Position numbers and translations under genes: made by a program. A model generated the notes under the pieces. The model ran no database searches, had not been told where the DNA came from, and worked only from the letters and a program-made list of their open reading frames with translations. Positions 45,822 to 54,301 of a DNA stretch of 64,000 bases are shown here, piece after piece. Every line of letters begins with the position of its first letter. Position 1 is the first letter of the stretch. Origin of the DNA: NVTR01 sp036479015 (GTDB lineage Bacteria; Pseudomonadota; Alphaproteobacteria; Rhodobacterales; Rhodobacteraceae). The stretch is taken from positions 143,810-207,809 of the forward strand of contig JAZGFB010000037.1 of NCBI GenBank assembly GCA_036479015.1. Direction: 5' to 3'.

Positions 45822-48098
45822 TTGCAAGTGACACTTATCGAGCGGAATATCCTGAACCCGCCGCGCAACGAAAACATCGACGCACCAAGTGTAGGTGATG
45901 TTCTGTCGTCAGCCCTAAAGTCGCTTCGGCGGCATATTTGGTTGGTGGTGCTCTGCGTCGTGGTTTGCATCACGCTCGCGATTGTAAGAATCGTGACAAT
46001 GACGCCGACCTATACGGCATCGACGACGATTTATATTGACCCGCGTGAAAGCCGAGGATTTCAGGAAGCCGGTGGTATTTTGTTGAACTCGGACGCGCTG
46101 ATTGTTGATTCTGAGGTGGAAATACTATTGTCCAGAACCCTGGCCGAAAGGGTTGTGCGACGTCTGAGGTTGGCCGAATTTCAAGATGAGATGCCAACCA
46201 CGACGCCCTTTACTGCCCGTATCAAAGCGTTTTTGATGCTGGATAAAATCGATGAAAATCAAACTGGCCTACTGTCGCCTCAAGAAGCCGCAGAACGAAA
46301 TGCAGTATCTGCTGTACAGCGAAATATCGCCATTGGACGGCTTGGAAATACCTATGTTATCAGGATCATCGCCCAAAGTACCGACAAGCGATTGGCGGCA
46401 GTAATCGCCAATACCTACGCTGAAGAATATTTGCAAAGTGGCCTGGAAATACAGGCTGAAAGACTGGCACAGCTTAACAATTGGTCATCGGACGCATTGA
46501 ATGGCGCCATAGTTGACCTGCAGACAGCAGAGGCCGAAGTCAGCCGCTTTAGGCTTATCAATCAAATTGATTCCGCTGATCGTCAGGTGGCTGGTTCTGA
46601 GCTGGTGGTACTGAATGATGCACTGGTCAGGCTTCGCAGTGGACGGTTCCAAAATGAGCTGGTGCTAGAGCGCGTTCGGAATTTTCTAAGCGATGGCAGC
46701 ACCGATTCCGATGTGCCCGATGTGCGGGCGCAGGCCATCGTTGAAATTCGGGCGCTTATTCTGAAATCCGAGATCAGCTATGCGCGGGTGATCGCAAACG
46801 GCAGCAAAGATACCCTGCAGGCCGGCGTATTAAAACGCCAGCTTACCGCATTGCGCGCAGAGTTGGTTGATCAGTACCAACGGATTGCGACACAGCTGGA
46901 AAAGCAAATCCAGTTTTCGATGCAAGAAGAACAGCGCCTTTCTGAGCGGGCAGAAGCGCTGCGCCGCGATGTTGCAGATGTTTCCGAAAAGGAAACCAGA
47001 CTTCAGGAATTACAGATGCGGGCAGATGGAAACCGTGCGGTCTATCAGGTTTTGTTGTCACGCTTTCACGAAACTTCTGAGGTGTTCGCCCAAAAGTCAA
47101 ATTCTGCACGTATTTTGACGACGGCGCATCTACCGTCTGGGCCCAGCTCTCCGCAGGTGGCAAAAATACTTGCGCTGGGTCTAATTGGCGGCATTTTTAT
47201 TGGGCTTGTGCTGGTATTTATTCGTGAACAACTAGACAACCGGATACGCCAGCCCCGTGAAATTGAAGCGGCAGGCCTGCGCTTTCTTGGCGCTGTGCCG
47301 ACTATTGGCAGATCGTGGTTTCGACTGGGAAACCTGTACAGTCGACACCGGCGCAATTTGAACGCACCTGTTTTGGCCGGTGGCAAACGTCACCGCGAAG
47401 ATGCGAAAATGTCGTTCGCTGTTGATTTCCCGTTGTCAGAGTTTTCCGAAACCGTGCGATCGATTGTATTTGATGCTGCGTCAAGTGACCCAACATCAAA
47501 TCGCGCGCGCATCATCGCGGTGACATCGACGGCACCGGGTGAAGGCAAATCTACCATTGCGGCAAACCTTGCCGCCTATTTCGCCAGACAAGGTAAGCGC
47601 GTCCATTTGATTGATCTGGACTTCAAGAACCCGGCACTGTCGCAGGTTTTTGCAACACACCGGGCAAACCGAGATGGCCAGCAGGTGCAAAGCTCTGCAC
47701 AAAAAGATGCTGCGCATAGGGGCACCAAAAAGGTCGCAGATTTTGATTTCTCTGGTCAGAGTGATCAGGATAACATGTCGGATATGATTGAACTGGTCAG
47801 CCCGGACACGATGGCCAAATATCTGGAAACGTCCAAGGCACATTACGATGTTGTTGTTTTGGACATCGGCTCGCTTAGCGAAAGTTCAGATGCCCGTATG
47901 TGCGCCGATCTGGCGGATTATGTTGTTCTGGCCGTGAAATGGGGGCTGACATCAGCTGAACAGTTTGAACGCTCGCTGAGCCGCGGTTTGACCAGAACCG
48001 ATAAATCAGTGGGCGCCGTTCTGACCATGGTACCGTCGTCAGAAAAGCTTGAGGAAGCGACCAAAAATCAAAAAGCGCATCGCACGGTGGTGGCGTAA
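45822..48098 (+). CDS. Polysaccharide co-polymerase (Wzz) with degenerate tyrosine-kinase-like domain
   Basis: The 758-residue protein has an N-terminal Wzz domain with membrane helices at about 40-58 and 447-467 and a long periplasmic coiled-coil region (about 200-420). The cytoplasmic P-loop domain carries Walker A TAPGEGKST (570-578) and Walker A' L-I-D-L-D-F-K-N-P, but the usual segment between Walker A' and B is replaced by a Gln/Ser/Asp-rich stretch, D-T-P-P is replaced by D-I-G-S, and there is no Tyr-rich tail. It should control chain length or export. The start is TTG at 45822 (AGGAG 4 nt before) or GTG at 45828. Confidence 0.88.
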   Translation: MQVTLIERNILNPPRNENIDAPSVGDVLSSALKSLRRHIWLVVLCVVVCITLAIVRIVTMTPTYTASTTIYIDPRESRGFQEAGGILLNSDALIVDSEVEILLSRTLAERVVRRLRLAEFQDEMPTTTPFTARIKAFLMLDKIDENQTGLLSPQEAAERNAVSAVQRNIAIGRLGNTYVIRIIAQSTDKRLAAVIANTYAEEYLQSGLEIQAERLAQLNNWSSDALNGAIVDLQTAEAEVSRFRLINQIDSADRQVAGSELVVLNDALVRLRSGRFQNELVLERVRNFLSDGSTDSDVPDVRAQAIVEIRALILKSEISYARVIANGSKDTLQAGVLKRQLTALRAELVDQYQRIATQLEKQIQFSMQEEQRLSERAEALRRDVADVSEKETRLQELQMRADGNRAVYQVLLSRFHETSEVFAQKSNSARILTTAHLPSGPSSPQVAKILALGLIGGIFIGLVLVFIREQLDNRIRQPREIEAAGLRFLGAVPTIGRSWFRLGNLYSRHRRNLNAPVLAGGKRHREDAKMSFAVDFPLSEFSETVRSIVFDAASSDPTSNRARIIAVTSTAPGEGKSTIAANLAAYFARQGKRVHLIDLDFKNPALSQVFATHRANRDGQQVQSSAQKDAAHRGTKKVADFDFSGQSDQDNMSDMIELVSPDTMAKYLETSKAHYDVVVLDIGSLSESSDARMCADLADYVVLAVKWGLTSAEQFERSLSRGLTRTDKSVGAVLTMVPSSEKLEEATKNQKAHRTVVA

Positions 48099-48221
48099 CG
48101 TGGATGCAGTGCATCAAATAACCCCGGTCCGATCAGTCGCGATACTGTTGAATGACGTGGCCAAGCTGCTTAGGGATGTCGCCCATAGTTTTCGAAAAAT
48201 TTCTGGCCGAAAGTTTGGCCA

Positions 48222-49514
48222 GTGGCAGATATGAATACCCAACCGGGGTCGGGGGATAGGGGCCCTGCCCTGCCCTATGTTCAACGAGTGAAAGGCCAAT
48301 CTGCGTCGGTCATTTTATTGTTTGCAGCTTACGATCTTGGGCTGGCAGTTCTTATTATTGCTGCCGGAAGTCAGGGTATCTTTCGCTTCGCACCGCCATT
48401 GCTATTATGGTTGATGATCTACCTTATGATCGGTTTGAAGCTTGCCACCAACCTGCGCACATTGGTGTCGGTTCTACGTGAAAATATTGCGATACTTGCG
48501 TTTCCTGCAGTTGCGTTCATATCAGCAACTTGGTCGCTGTCGCCGTCGCATACGGTCTATTCTGCCGTTCAGCTATCGGTGACATATCTGGCCGGAATTT
48601 GGATTGGTTGGCGTTATCGTCCAATGGAGATTGCGCTTGTCATGGTGCTTGCGCTTTCGCCGCTGATTGTGCTTTCTCTGATCAACTGGGCGACGGGTAT
48701 GTTTGGTGAGGCGTTTTCCTACCACGGTGGGTTGTTGGGTATATTTGCCAACAAGAACACGCTTGGACGCATGTCACTATTGCTTGGGATCGCAGCGCTT
48801 GGGTTGATTTTCAACAGCAGGCGCAAGCTGGTTCGCGACTTGGTTTTTCTGACTGTGTTCGCCATGGCCGTGCTGGCGCTGGCATTGTCAAAGTCGGCGA
48901 CATCGATGATTTTCCTTGTCGGAACGTCTGCTTTGTTTGTGCTGTTGACCATGCATAGTTACCGGGTGGGTATGCGCTTGGCTCTCAGTGTCGGTTGTAT
49001 TATGGCCGTGCTATTTGGCGGTGGGCTGGTTGCCCTTGGGAATTTTGACCTGGCCAATGAAGTTTTGGGTTTGTTTGGCAAAAGCTCAACCCTAACCGGG
49101 CGCACCTATCTTTGGGAAGTCGCCAACCAACAGATCAGCGAGAACCCCTGGCTGGGGGTTGGTTTTGACGCCTATTGGGACAGCGGCAATTTTCTGGCGC
49201 TGGATCAAATTCAGCAACGCTATGGAACGGGCCTGATCAGTTTTCACAATTTTATACTGGATATCCGGGTCGGAATGGGCGTTCCCGGATTGGTGGCAAT
49301 ATTTGTGACAGTTGGCACGATTGCCCTCACCTATTTGCGGTATTATCTGGTCAGCCAAAACGTTGAAGCAGCGATGATGTTGACGCTGTTTACAGCGGCC
49401 ATTGGGGTTGCGATGTTCAACCCATTATTGCATGGTCAGCACGGGAATATGATTGTTATTCTTATAGCGTTCGCGGTTTCGGCGCGGATTGAGACTAGAC
49501 GTCATATTGTCTAA
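48222..49514 (+). CDS. O-antigen ligase / Wzy-type polymerase
   Basis: The 430-residue membrane protein has about 11 helices and a large periplasmic loop with S-S-T-L-T-G-R-T-Y-L-W-E and G-V-G-F-D-A-Y-W, the Wzy_C signature. It should polymerise repeat units of the exopolysaccharide or ligate them. The GTG at 48222 lies in a hairpin (CTGGCC 48203-48208, GGCCAG 48217-48222); an ATG at 48231 is an alternative start. It follows the co-polymerase by about 120 nt. Confidence 0.9.
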   Translation: MADMNTQPGSGDRGPALPYVQRVKGQSASVILLFAAYDLGLAVLIIAAGSQGIFRFAPPLLLWLMIYLMIGLKLATNLRTLVSVLRENIAILAFPAVAFISATWSLSPSHTVYSAVQLSVTYLAGIWIGWRYRPMEIALVMVLALSPLIVLSLINWATGMFGEAFSYHGGLLGIFANKNTLGRMSLLLGIAALGLIFNSRRKLVRDLVFLTVFAMAVLALALSKSATSMIFLVGTSALFVLLTMHSYRVGMRLALSVGCIMAVLFGGGLVALGNFDLANEVLGLFGKSSTLTGRTYLWEVANQQISENPWLGVGFDAYWDSGNFLALDQIQQRYGTGLISFHNFILDIRVGMGVPGLVAIFVTVGTIALTYLRYYLVSQNVEAAMMLTLFTAAIGVAMFNPLLHGQHGNMIVILIAFAVSARIETRRHIV

Positions 49515-49523
49515 AAATAAATG

Positions 49524-49535
49524 ATCTTATAAGAT
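49524..49535. repeat. 12-nt palindrome between convergent polysaccharide genes
   Basis: ATCTTATAAGAT is a perfect palindrome between the ends of the polymerase (49514) and flippase (49567) genes. Position between convergent genes suggests a weak terminator, but it has no GC-rich stem or U-run. Confidence 0.25.
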
Positions 49536-49566
49536 TCAATCTGTCACGCCATGGCCTATATTAGCG

Positions 49567-50964
49567 TCATGCCAGTTTTGCATTTAACTGGCGGTGGCGG
49601 CGCAGTAATGCGCCAATGAACGAAACATCAATGCCGGTACGCCACCAACATAGCATCCACCTAAAAGCTTGCAACACAGCCATGATGGCCGAGAACAATC
49701 CGGCTGTTGCCGTTAGCGGATCAATGCCGTTTGCGACAACTATTGGCACCCCGTAAATCCCTGCAAGTGACAGAGTAAAAAGTGCAAGAATGCTGGTAAT
49801 AAAGAATGCAATACGTTCATTAAATATCTGCATTACAAGGGTAGTATTGCCAAAGAATGCGCTGGATAATGGGATTAACAAGAACCACCAGACCATCGCT
49901 GCGCTGACAGAATATTCGGGACCGTAAAGGCTGATAAGAAGGGGCAGGAATAGCCATAGCCCGATGGCCCCTGCGCCAACCATTGCCATCTTTAGTGCGC
50001 CTGAAATTGCAATAAAATGGGTTGCGCGTTCCATCTTGAGGGGCGCGACGCCGTCAGCCAGATTACGGATCAGGTTGCGTGCGGTCTTGGGTGCGAATGC
50101 TGTTTCAACCGCGCTTATGGCAAAACTCAGGAAGCTGATAATGCTAAGCGCCACGGCCATTTTGGCGACACCAATAACCCCCAGCGGCACGGCGCTGATA
50201 AGCAGCAAAACGTCCTTCAACCGGTCCATCAATAGCCTGTTGGGTGCCAGTAACAGCCCCGCTGAAACCCAGCGCTTCCAGTCGGAAATATCCGGCTTAG
50301 CCGTTGCCATGAAGGTAAAAAAGCGCCGGATCAGTCTATATTGCACAAAGGCAATCAAAACCGCCATGCCTAGGTAAACCCCTATTACTGCTTCAAGATC
50401 AAGGGGAGCGCCAGTTGCCCAGATCGCCCCCAAAATGATAACAAACCCAAGCGGGCGCAACAGCATGTCAGGTATATGGCTGCGCAATACCTGGTCTAGT
50501 GCAGTCGCCTGTGCGGCATTGGTGGCGTTCCACCCCAGGATTGGAATTGTAGCCGCAGCCAAATAGACAGCCAGTGGATGGGCGGACAAAACGGCTGGAT
50601 ATTGCCACCAGATGAACCCAACAAATCCTACAAGGGCAGGCAAAGTTGCGATACATAGCACCCTGCGGCTGATGATGATAAACCCGGCCGCAGTTGAGTC
50701 ATTTCCTGTGGCGCGGGCGCGCACGACTTCTTGGATTGCAACGGCACCAATGTTAAGAGTGGAGAGATAGGAAACAATAAAAGCAACTGACCATAGTGTC
50801 CAGGCGATGCCAAATTCCTGCGGTGTCAGCATGCGGGCCATCAGTACAGTATATAAAAGCGTGCCAAGCGCACCAACTATGCGCGTGGCGACAATTATGC
50901 CTGCTGATCCGCTGGTGCGAAGGGTCTCGGACGCCATAAGATGCGCCCGTAATTTACTGATCAT
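49567..50964 (-). CDS. Polysaccharide flippase (Wzx-like)
   Basis: The 465-residue membrane protein has about 12-14 predicted helices and the start of the polysaccharide-exporter family (residues 20-60: G-I-I-V-A-T-R-I-V-G-A-L, M-L-T-P-Q-E-F-G-I-A). It should flip lipid-linked repeat units across the inner membrane. It is the only minus-strand gene in the middle of the cluster, convergent with the polymerase gene and divergent from the ExoY-like gene. Confidence 0.9.
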   Translation of the reverse strand: MISKLRAHLMASETLRTSGSAGIIVATRIVGALGTLLYTVLMARMLTPQEFGIAWTLWSVAFIVSYLSTLNIGAVAIQEVVRARATGNDSTAAGFIIISRRVLCIATLPALVGFVGFIWWQYPAVLSAHPLAVYLAAATIPILGWNATNAAQATALDQVLRSHIPDMLLRPLGFVIILGAIWATGAPLDLEAVIGVYLGMAVLIAFVQYRLIRRFFTFMATAKPDISDWKRWVSAGLLLAPNRLLMDRLKDVLLLISAVPLGVIGVAKMAVALSIISFLSFAISAVETAFAPKTARNLIRNLADGVAPLKMERATHFIAISGALKMAMVGAGAIGLWLFLPLLISLYGPEYSVSAAMVWWFLLIPLSSAFFGNTTLVMQIFNERIAFFITSILALFTLSLAGIYGVPIVVANGIDPLTATAGLFSAIMAVLQAFRWMLCWWRTGIDVSFIGALLRRHRQLNAKLA

Positions 50965-51334
50965 GGTAGTGATTTCTCTTTCGCCATAGCTGCTGTGCCG
51001 TCATGATCAGCCCTGCCTTTATTGCGCAATGCAATATATTATGGGCTTGGTGGCCATTATTGTTTCCATTTTAGGTGTGAAATACGGCTGAATTTGGGAG
51101 CAAATGATTCCTTTTGCGCACAGTTTTTAGCCGCTTTGGAACATATAATAACACGTGAGTTGGCAAGGCTACGAATGTTTTCAGCGCCATATTTGGTTAA
51201 TATGGCGTTAAATACGGCAAAATTCCGAGAGTCGACCCGCTTGCTGCCAGCTCTCCTGAATAATGCCATAATTCTGCCGTGTTGAGCGGCGAATTTTAAG
51301 ACAATGATAACTAAACATCCGGGGGGATGATCAA
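50965..51334. other. Divergent regulatory region between flippase and ExoY-like genes
   Basis: About 370 nt without a convincing gene. An 87-codon frame at 51022-51285 is open but has no ribosome binding site and reads through an inverted repeat. The region must carry promoters for both divergent genes. It contains the dyad at 51185-51207 and ends in GGGGGGA, the ribosome binding site of the ExoY-like gene. Confidence 0.6.
51185..51207. promoter_or_regulatory. Inverted repeat upstream of the ExoY-like gene
   Basis: CGCCATAT-N7-ATATGGCG has perfect 8-nt arms, about 130 nt before the ExoY-like start. The half-site GCCATAT is shared with the palindrome at 44791-44808. Both could bind one regulator of the polysaccharide genes. 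Confidence 0.45.
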
Positions 51335-52027
51335 ATGACGGCATTCCAAGCCAAGGGCGATACCAGTGATCCGGCATTTACTGTCGCCCAAAATAAAATT
51401 GATACCCTACCCATCGGTGGTGGCGAAAAGCGCGTCTTTGACGTTGTCTTTAGCGTGGCTGCAATGCTGAGTGCGCTGCCACTCTTTGTTTTTCTACCTG
51501 TGCTTATCTACCTGGTTTCACCTGGCCCGATATTTTATTCACATAGCCGAATTGGCTTTCGCGGGAGAAAGTTCCCCTGTTTGAAATTCAGAACCATGGT
51601 CTTGAATGCAGACTCTGTTTTGGAAAGCCATTTTGAAAAGTTCCCAGAAGCCAGAAAAGAATTTTTGGAAACCCGAAAGCTTAAGAATGATCCCCGTATC
51701 ATTCCGATTGTAGGGGCTTTCCTGCGCAAAACCAGCCTTGATGAACTGCCGCAGTTTCTAAATGTTTTTCGTGGGGAAATGAGCGTGGTTGGCCCCAGGC
51801 CTGTGACCCAGAATGAGCTGTATGACTATGGCGATGCCACCAGCCGCTACAAGTCGGCACGCCCTGGGATCACCGGCCTATGGCAGGTTTCCGGGCGCAG
51901 TGACCTTTCCTTTATTAAGCGTGTGGAACTTGACAGTTGGTATGTTTCCAACCGCACGCTTTTGTCTGACCTGGGATTGATAGCAAAGACAATTGGCGTG
52001 CTTTTGAACCGCCGTGGTGCCTATTGA
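51335..52027 (+). CDS. Undecaprenyl-phosphate sugar-1-phosphate transferase (ExoY-like)
   Basis: The 230-residue enzyme starts the repeat unit by adding sugar-1-phosphate to undecaprenyl phosphate. It shows K-R-V-F-D-V-V-F, one membrane helix (about 40-63), L-K-F-R-T-M, D-E-L-P-Q-F-L-N-V and S-V-V-G-P-R-P, then the C-terminal R-P-G-I-T-G-L-W-Q-V-S-G-R. Length and lack of extra N-terminal helices match ExoY rather than the longer WcaJ/WbaP forms. The ATG at 51335 follows GGGGGGA. Confidence 0.93.
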   Translation: MTAFQAKGDTSDPAFTVAQNKIDTLPIGGGEKRVFDVVFSVAAMLSALPLFVFLPVLIYLVSPGPIFYSHSRIGFRGRKFPCLKFRTMVLNADSVLESHFEKFPEARKEFLETRKLKNDPRIIPIVGAFLRKTSLDELPQFLNVFRGEMSVVGPRPVTQNELYDYGDATSRYKSARPGITGLWQVSGRSDLSFIKRVELDSWYVSNRTLLSDLGLIAKTIGVLLNRRGAY

Positions 52028-52166
52028 ATTCCATTTTATCAGGGGCTCAGCCGCAATGGGTATTTCACGCCCATGCCGGGCGCTGATCAGGGAAATACCA
52101 AAATGGTAATTACAATCTTCAATCTTCCGACTATAACCCTTGGACAGGGGTATAGGGGGACTGGCA

Positions 52167-52361
52167 TTGAAGGGGCTATCGCTACTGTTGCCAATTTTAA
52201 GCAGCGTATTTGCGTTGACCGCCTATGTCCTCAGCGCCAATATTTGGCTGATCTTGGCCGCCTTCTTTTTGGCGGGTCCGGTCGTCATTGTGCTGCTGGG
52301 CATTTTTCTGGGCCGGCGGCCTGATGAAACCGACAGCATCAACAAAAGCGCCGAACCCTAG
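52167..52361 (+). CDS. Small two-helix membrane protein in the polysaccharide cluster
   Basis: The 64-residue product starts from a TTG at 52167 with GGGGG about 8 nt upstream. Two hydrophobic stretches (L-S-L-L-L-P-I-L-S-S-V-F and W-L-I-L-A-A-F-F-L-A-G-P-V-V-I-V-L-L-G-I-F-L) precede a charged tail (R-R-P-D-E-T-D-S). It overlaps the next glycosyltransferase start by 38 nt, arguing for coupled expression. The family is unknown; a small auxiliary of polymer export or assembly is possible. Confidence 0.6.
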   Translation: MKGLSLLLPILSSVFALTAYVLSANIWLILAAFFLAGPVVIVLLGIFLGRRPDETDSINKSAEP

Positions 52362-53391
52362 GGTTAGCACCACACACCAAACCCCAGATCCAACCGAGGT
52401 TCTTGTCGTTCTGCCTGCATTAAATGAGGTCGACCATATAGAGGCCTGTGTTATCTCGCTTATGCGGGGAAACAGTTGGGTGTCTGGGTGCCAAATAATT
52501 GTGGCGGACGGGGGCAGTACCGATGGCACACAACTGTTGGTGCAGCGGTTGACGCAGACATATCCGAACCTGATGTTGATCGAAAACCCGGGGCGTTTGC
52601 AATCTGCGGGCGTCAATGCGGCGGTTGCCCGGTTTGCCCAGCCGCGACATAAATATCTGATACGGTGTGATGTTCATGCGATTTACCCGGTCGATTATAT
52701 CAAGACCCTGGCGGATGAAATTCATCAAGTTGGTGCGGCATCGGTTGTGACGGCGATGGATGCCACCGGGTACGCGGGTTTTCAGATGGCGGCCGCCTGG
52801 ATCGTGGACACGCCGCTTGGCTCTGGTGGATCGGCGCATCGTGGGGCAAGCAAAGCGCACTTTGTGGATCACGGGCATCACGCTGCTTTTGATCTGGATT
52901 GGTTCCGACGCATCGGCGGCTATGATCCAAGCATCAGCCATAATGAAGATGCGGAATATGATCTGCGCCTTGTGCAGGCTGGCGGCACCATTTGGCTGAC
53001 GAACCGGACCCGAATTGCCTATGTGATGCGCTCTACCGTGCAAGATTTGTGGCAGCAATATTGGAATTACGGACGCGGCAGGGCAAACACCCTGGCCAAA
53101 CATGCGGTTATGCCCCGCATGCGTCAGATCGTGCCGGTGGCCAATACCGTGCTGCTGGCGGTGTCGTTTGTGGCGCTGCCTGTCAGCCCGCTGGCGATGT
53201 TCTGGCCGGCGCTTTATCTTACACTATTAGTTGCGGTATCTGCGGCTGCGGTGATTTCATTGCGGCGCGTTGGTGGCCTGTGGGCCGGACCGGCGCTGGG
53301 CGCGATGCACCTTTCCTGGGGGCTTGGCTTTATGCAACGCATGATCAAACGCCCCGGTGGGATGCGCAGCAGGCGGGTGCAAAATGGGTGA
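52324..53391 (+). CDS. GT2 glycosyltransferase, ExoA-like
   Basis: The 355-residue enzyme has a GT-A domain (about 15-240; V-V-L-P-A-L-N-E-V, A-D-G-G-S-T-D-G-T, R-C-D-V-H-A as the metal-binding site, and H-N-E-D-A-E-Y-D) and two or three C-terminal helices. It resembles succinoglycan ExoA, which adds a glucose to the lipid-linked oligosaccharide. The ATG at 52324 is chosen over the longer open frame because it lies just before the catalytic domain. Confidence 0.88.
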   Translation: MKPTASTKAPNPRVSTTHQTPDPTEVLVVLPALNEVDHIEACVISLMRGNSWVSGCQIIVADGGSTDGTQLLVQRLTQTYPNLMLIENPGRLQSAGVNAAVARFAQPRHKYLIRCDVHAIYPVDYIKTLADEIHQVGAASVVTAMDATGYAGFQMAAAWIVDTPLGSGGSAHRGASKAHFVDHGHHAAFDLDWFRRIGGYDPSISHNEDAEYDLRLVQAGGTIWLTNRTRIAYVMRSTVQDLWQQYWNYGRGRANTLAKHAVMPRMRQIVPVANTVLLAVSFVALPVSPLAMFWPALYLTLLVAVSAAAVISLRRVGGLWAGPALGAMHLSWGLGFMQRMIKRPGGMRSRRVQNG

Positions 53392-54301
53392 CGGCATGGA
53401 CATAAAAGCACCCAAAAGTATCGATATATGCGTCTGCACCTTTCGGCGCCCACATCTGGCAACGACGCTGGAATCTTTGGCGCAGCTTGAGCTTCCAAAG
53501 GGGATCAAAATTCGGATCTTGGTGGCGGACAACGATGCCAGCCCCAGTGCCAAGGTGCTGGTGGCAAAGCATCAAGGCACCAGTATTCCAGTACATTACA
53601 TTCACGCCCCGGAACGTAATATCTCTGTGGCCCGCAATGCCTGTTTGGAGCACGCAACCGGCGACCTTATTGCTTGGATCGATGATGATGAAACGGCAGA
53701 CCCGGCTTGGCTGATCCGGCTGTTTTACGCATTGCAAGAGGGTGGTTTTGATGCTGTTTTCGGCCCTGCGGTGGCGATCTATCCGGCGGATGCACCTGCC
53801 CATATTGTTGGCAATGATTTCCATTCAAATCGCCCGGTCATCCGGCAGGGCGAAGTTCGCACCGGCCACACCTGTAACGCCATTGTTGATATGCGAAACC
53901 CTGCCACGCGCTTGCTGCGGTTTGATATCGCCAAGGGGCGCACCGGTGGCGAAGATACCGACTATTTTCACAGGTTGTGGGCCGCGGGCGGCACGCTTGG
54001 CATCTGTGATGCGGCGCAGGTTTTTGAAACGGTTGCAGAGGGTCGGCTAACATTTGGCTGGATGGTCCGGCGCAGTTTCAATTCTGGCCATATTTTTGGG
54101 GAACTTTCAAGCCGGGGGGCTGCTGTGACATCAATACCGGTGTCTATGATGGTCGCTTTGCTAAAGGCTGGATATTGCTTTGCTGTGGCGTTGATCAATG
54201 GTGCTTCGGCGGTGAAACGTATTTGGTGGATGCGACGTGGTGTGATGCACCTTGGCGTGATCGCCGGATTGGTGCGGATCAGGCCAAAGGCGCAATACTA
54301 G
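53384..54301 (+). CDS. GT2 glycosyltransferase, ExoM-like
   Basis: The 305-residue enzyme shows I-C-V-C-T-F-R-R-P, V-A-D-N-D-A-S, the metal-binding W-I-D-D-D-E and G-G-E-D-T-D-Y-F, typical of ExoM-type glucosyltransferases. The start ATG at 53384 overlaps the ExoA-like gene by 8 nt and follows AGGCGGG; M5 (53396) is an alternative. Its 3' end overlaps the convergent GT4 gene by 23 nt. Confidence 0.88.
   Translation: MGDGMDIKAPKSIDICVCTFRRPHLATTLESLAQLELPKGIKIRILVADNDASPSAKVLVAKHQGTSIPVHYIHAPERNISVARNACLEHATGDLIAWIDDDETADPAWLIRLFYALQEGGFDAVFGPAVAIYPADAPAHIVGNDFHSNRPVIRQGEVRTGHTCNAIVDMRNPATRLLRFDIAKGRTGGEDTDYFHRLWAAGGTLGICDAAQVFETVAEGRLTFGWMVRRSFNSGHIFGELSSRGAAVTSIPVSMMVALLKAGYCFAVALINGASAVKRIWWMRRGVMHLGVIAGLVRIRPKAQY

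Noticed and set aside
51022..51285. 87-codon frame in the flippase/ExoY intergenic region
   Set aside because: There is no ribosome binding site, and the frame reads through the dyad at 51185-51207. The translation looks like random sequence.
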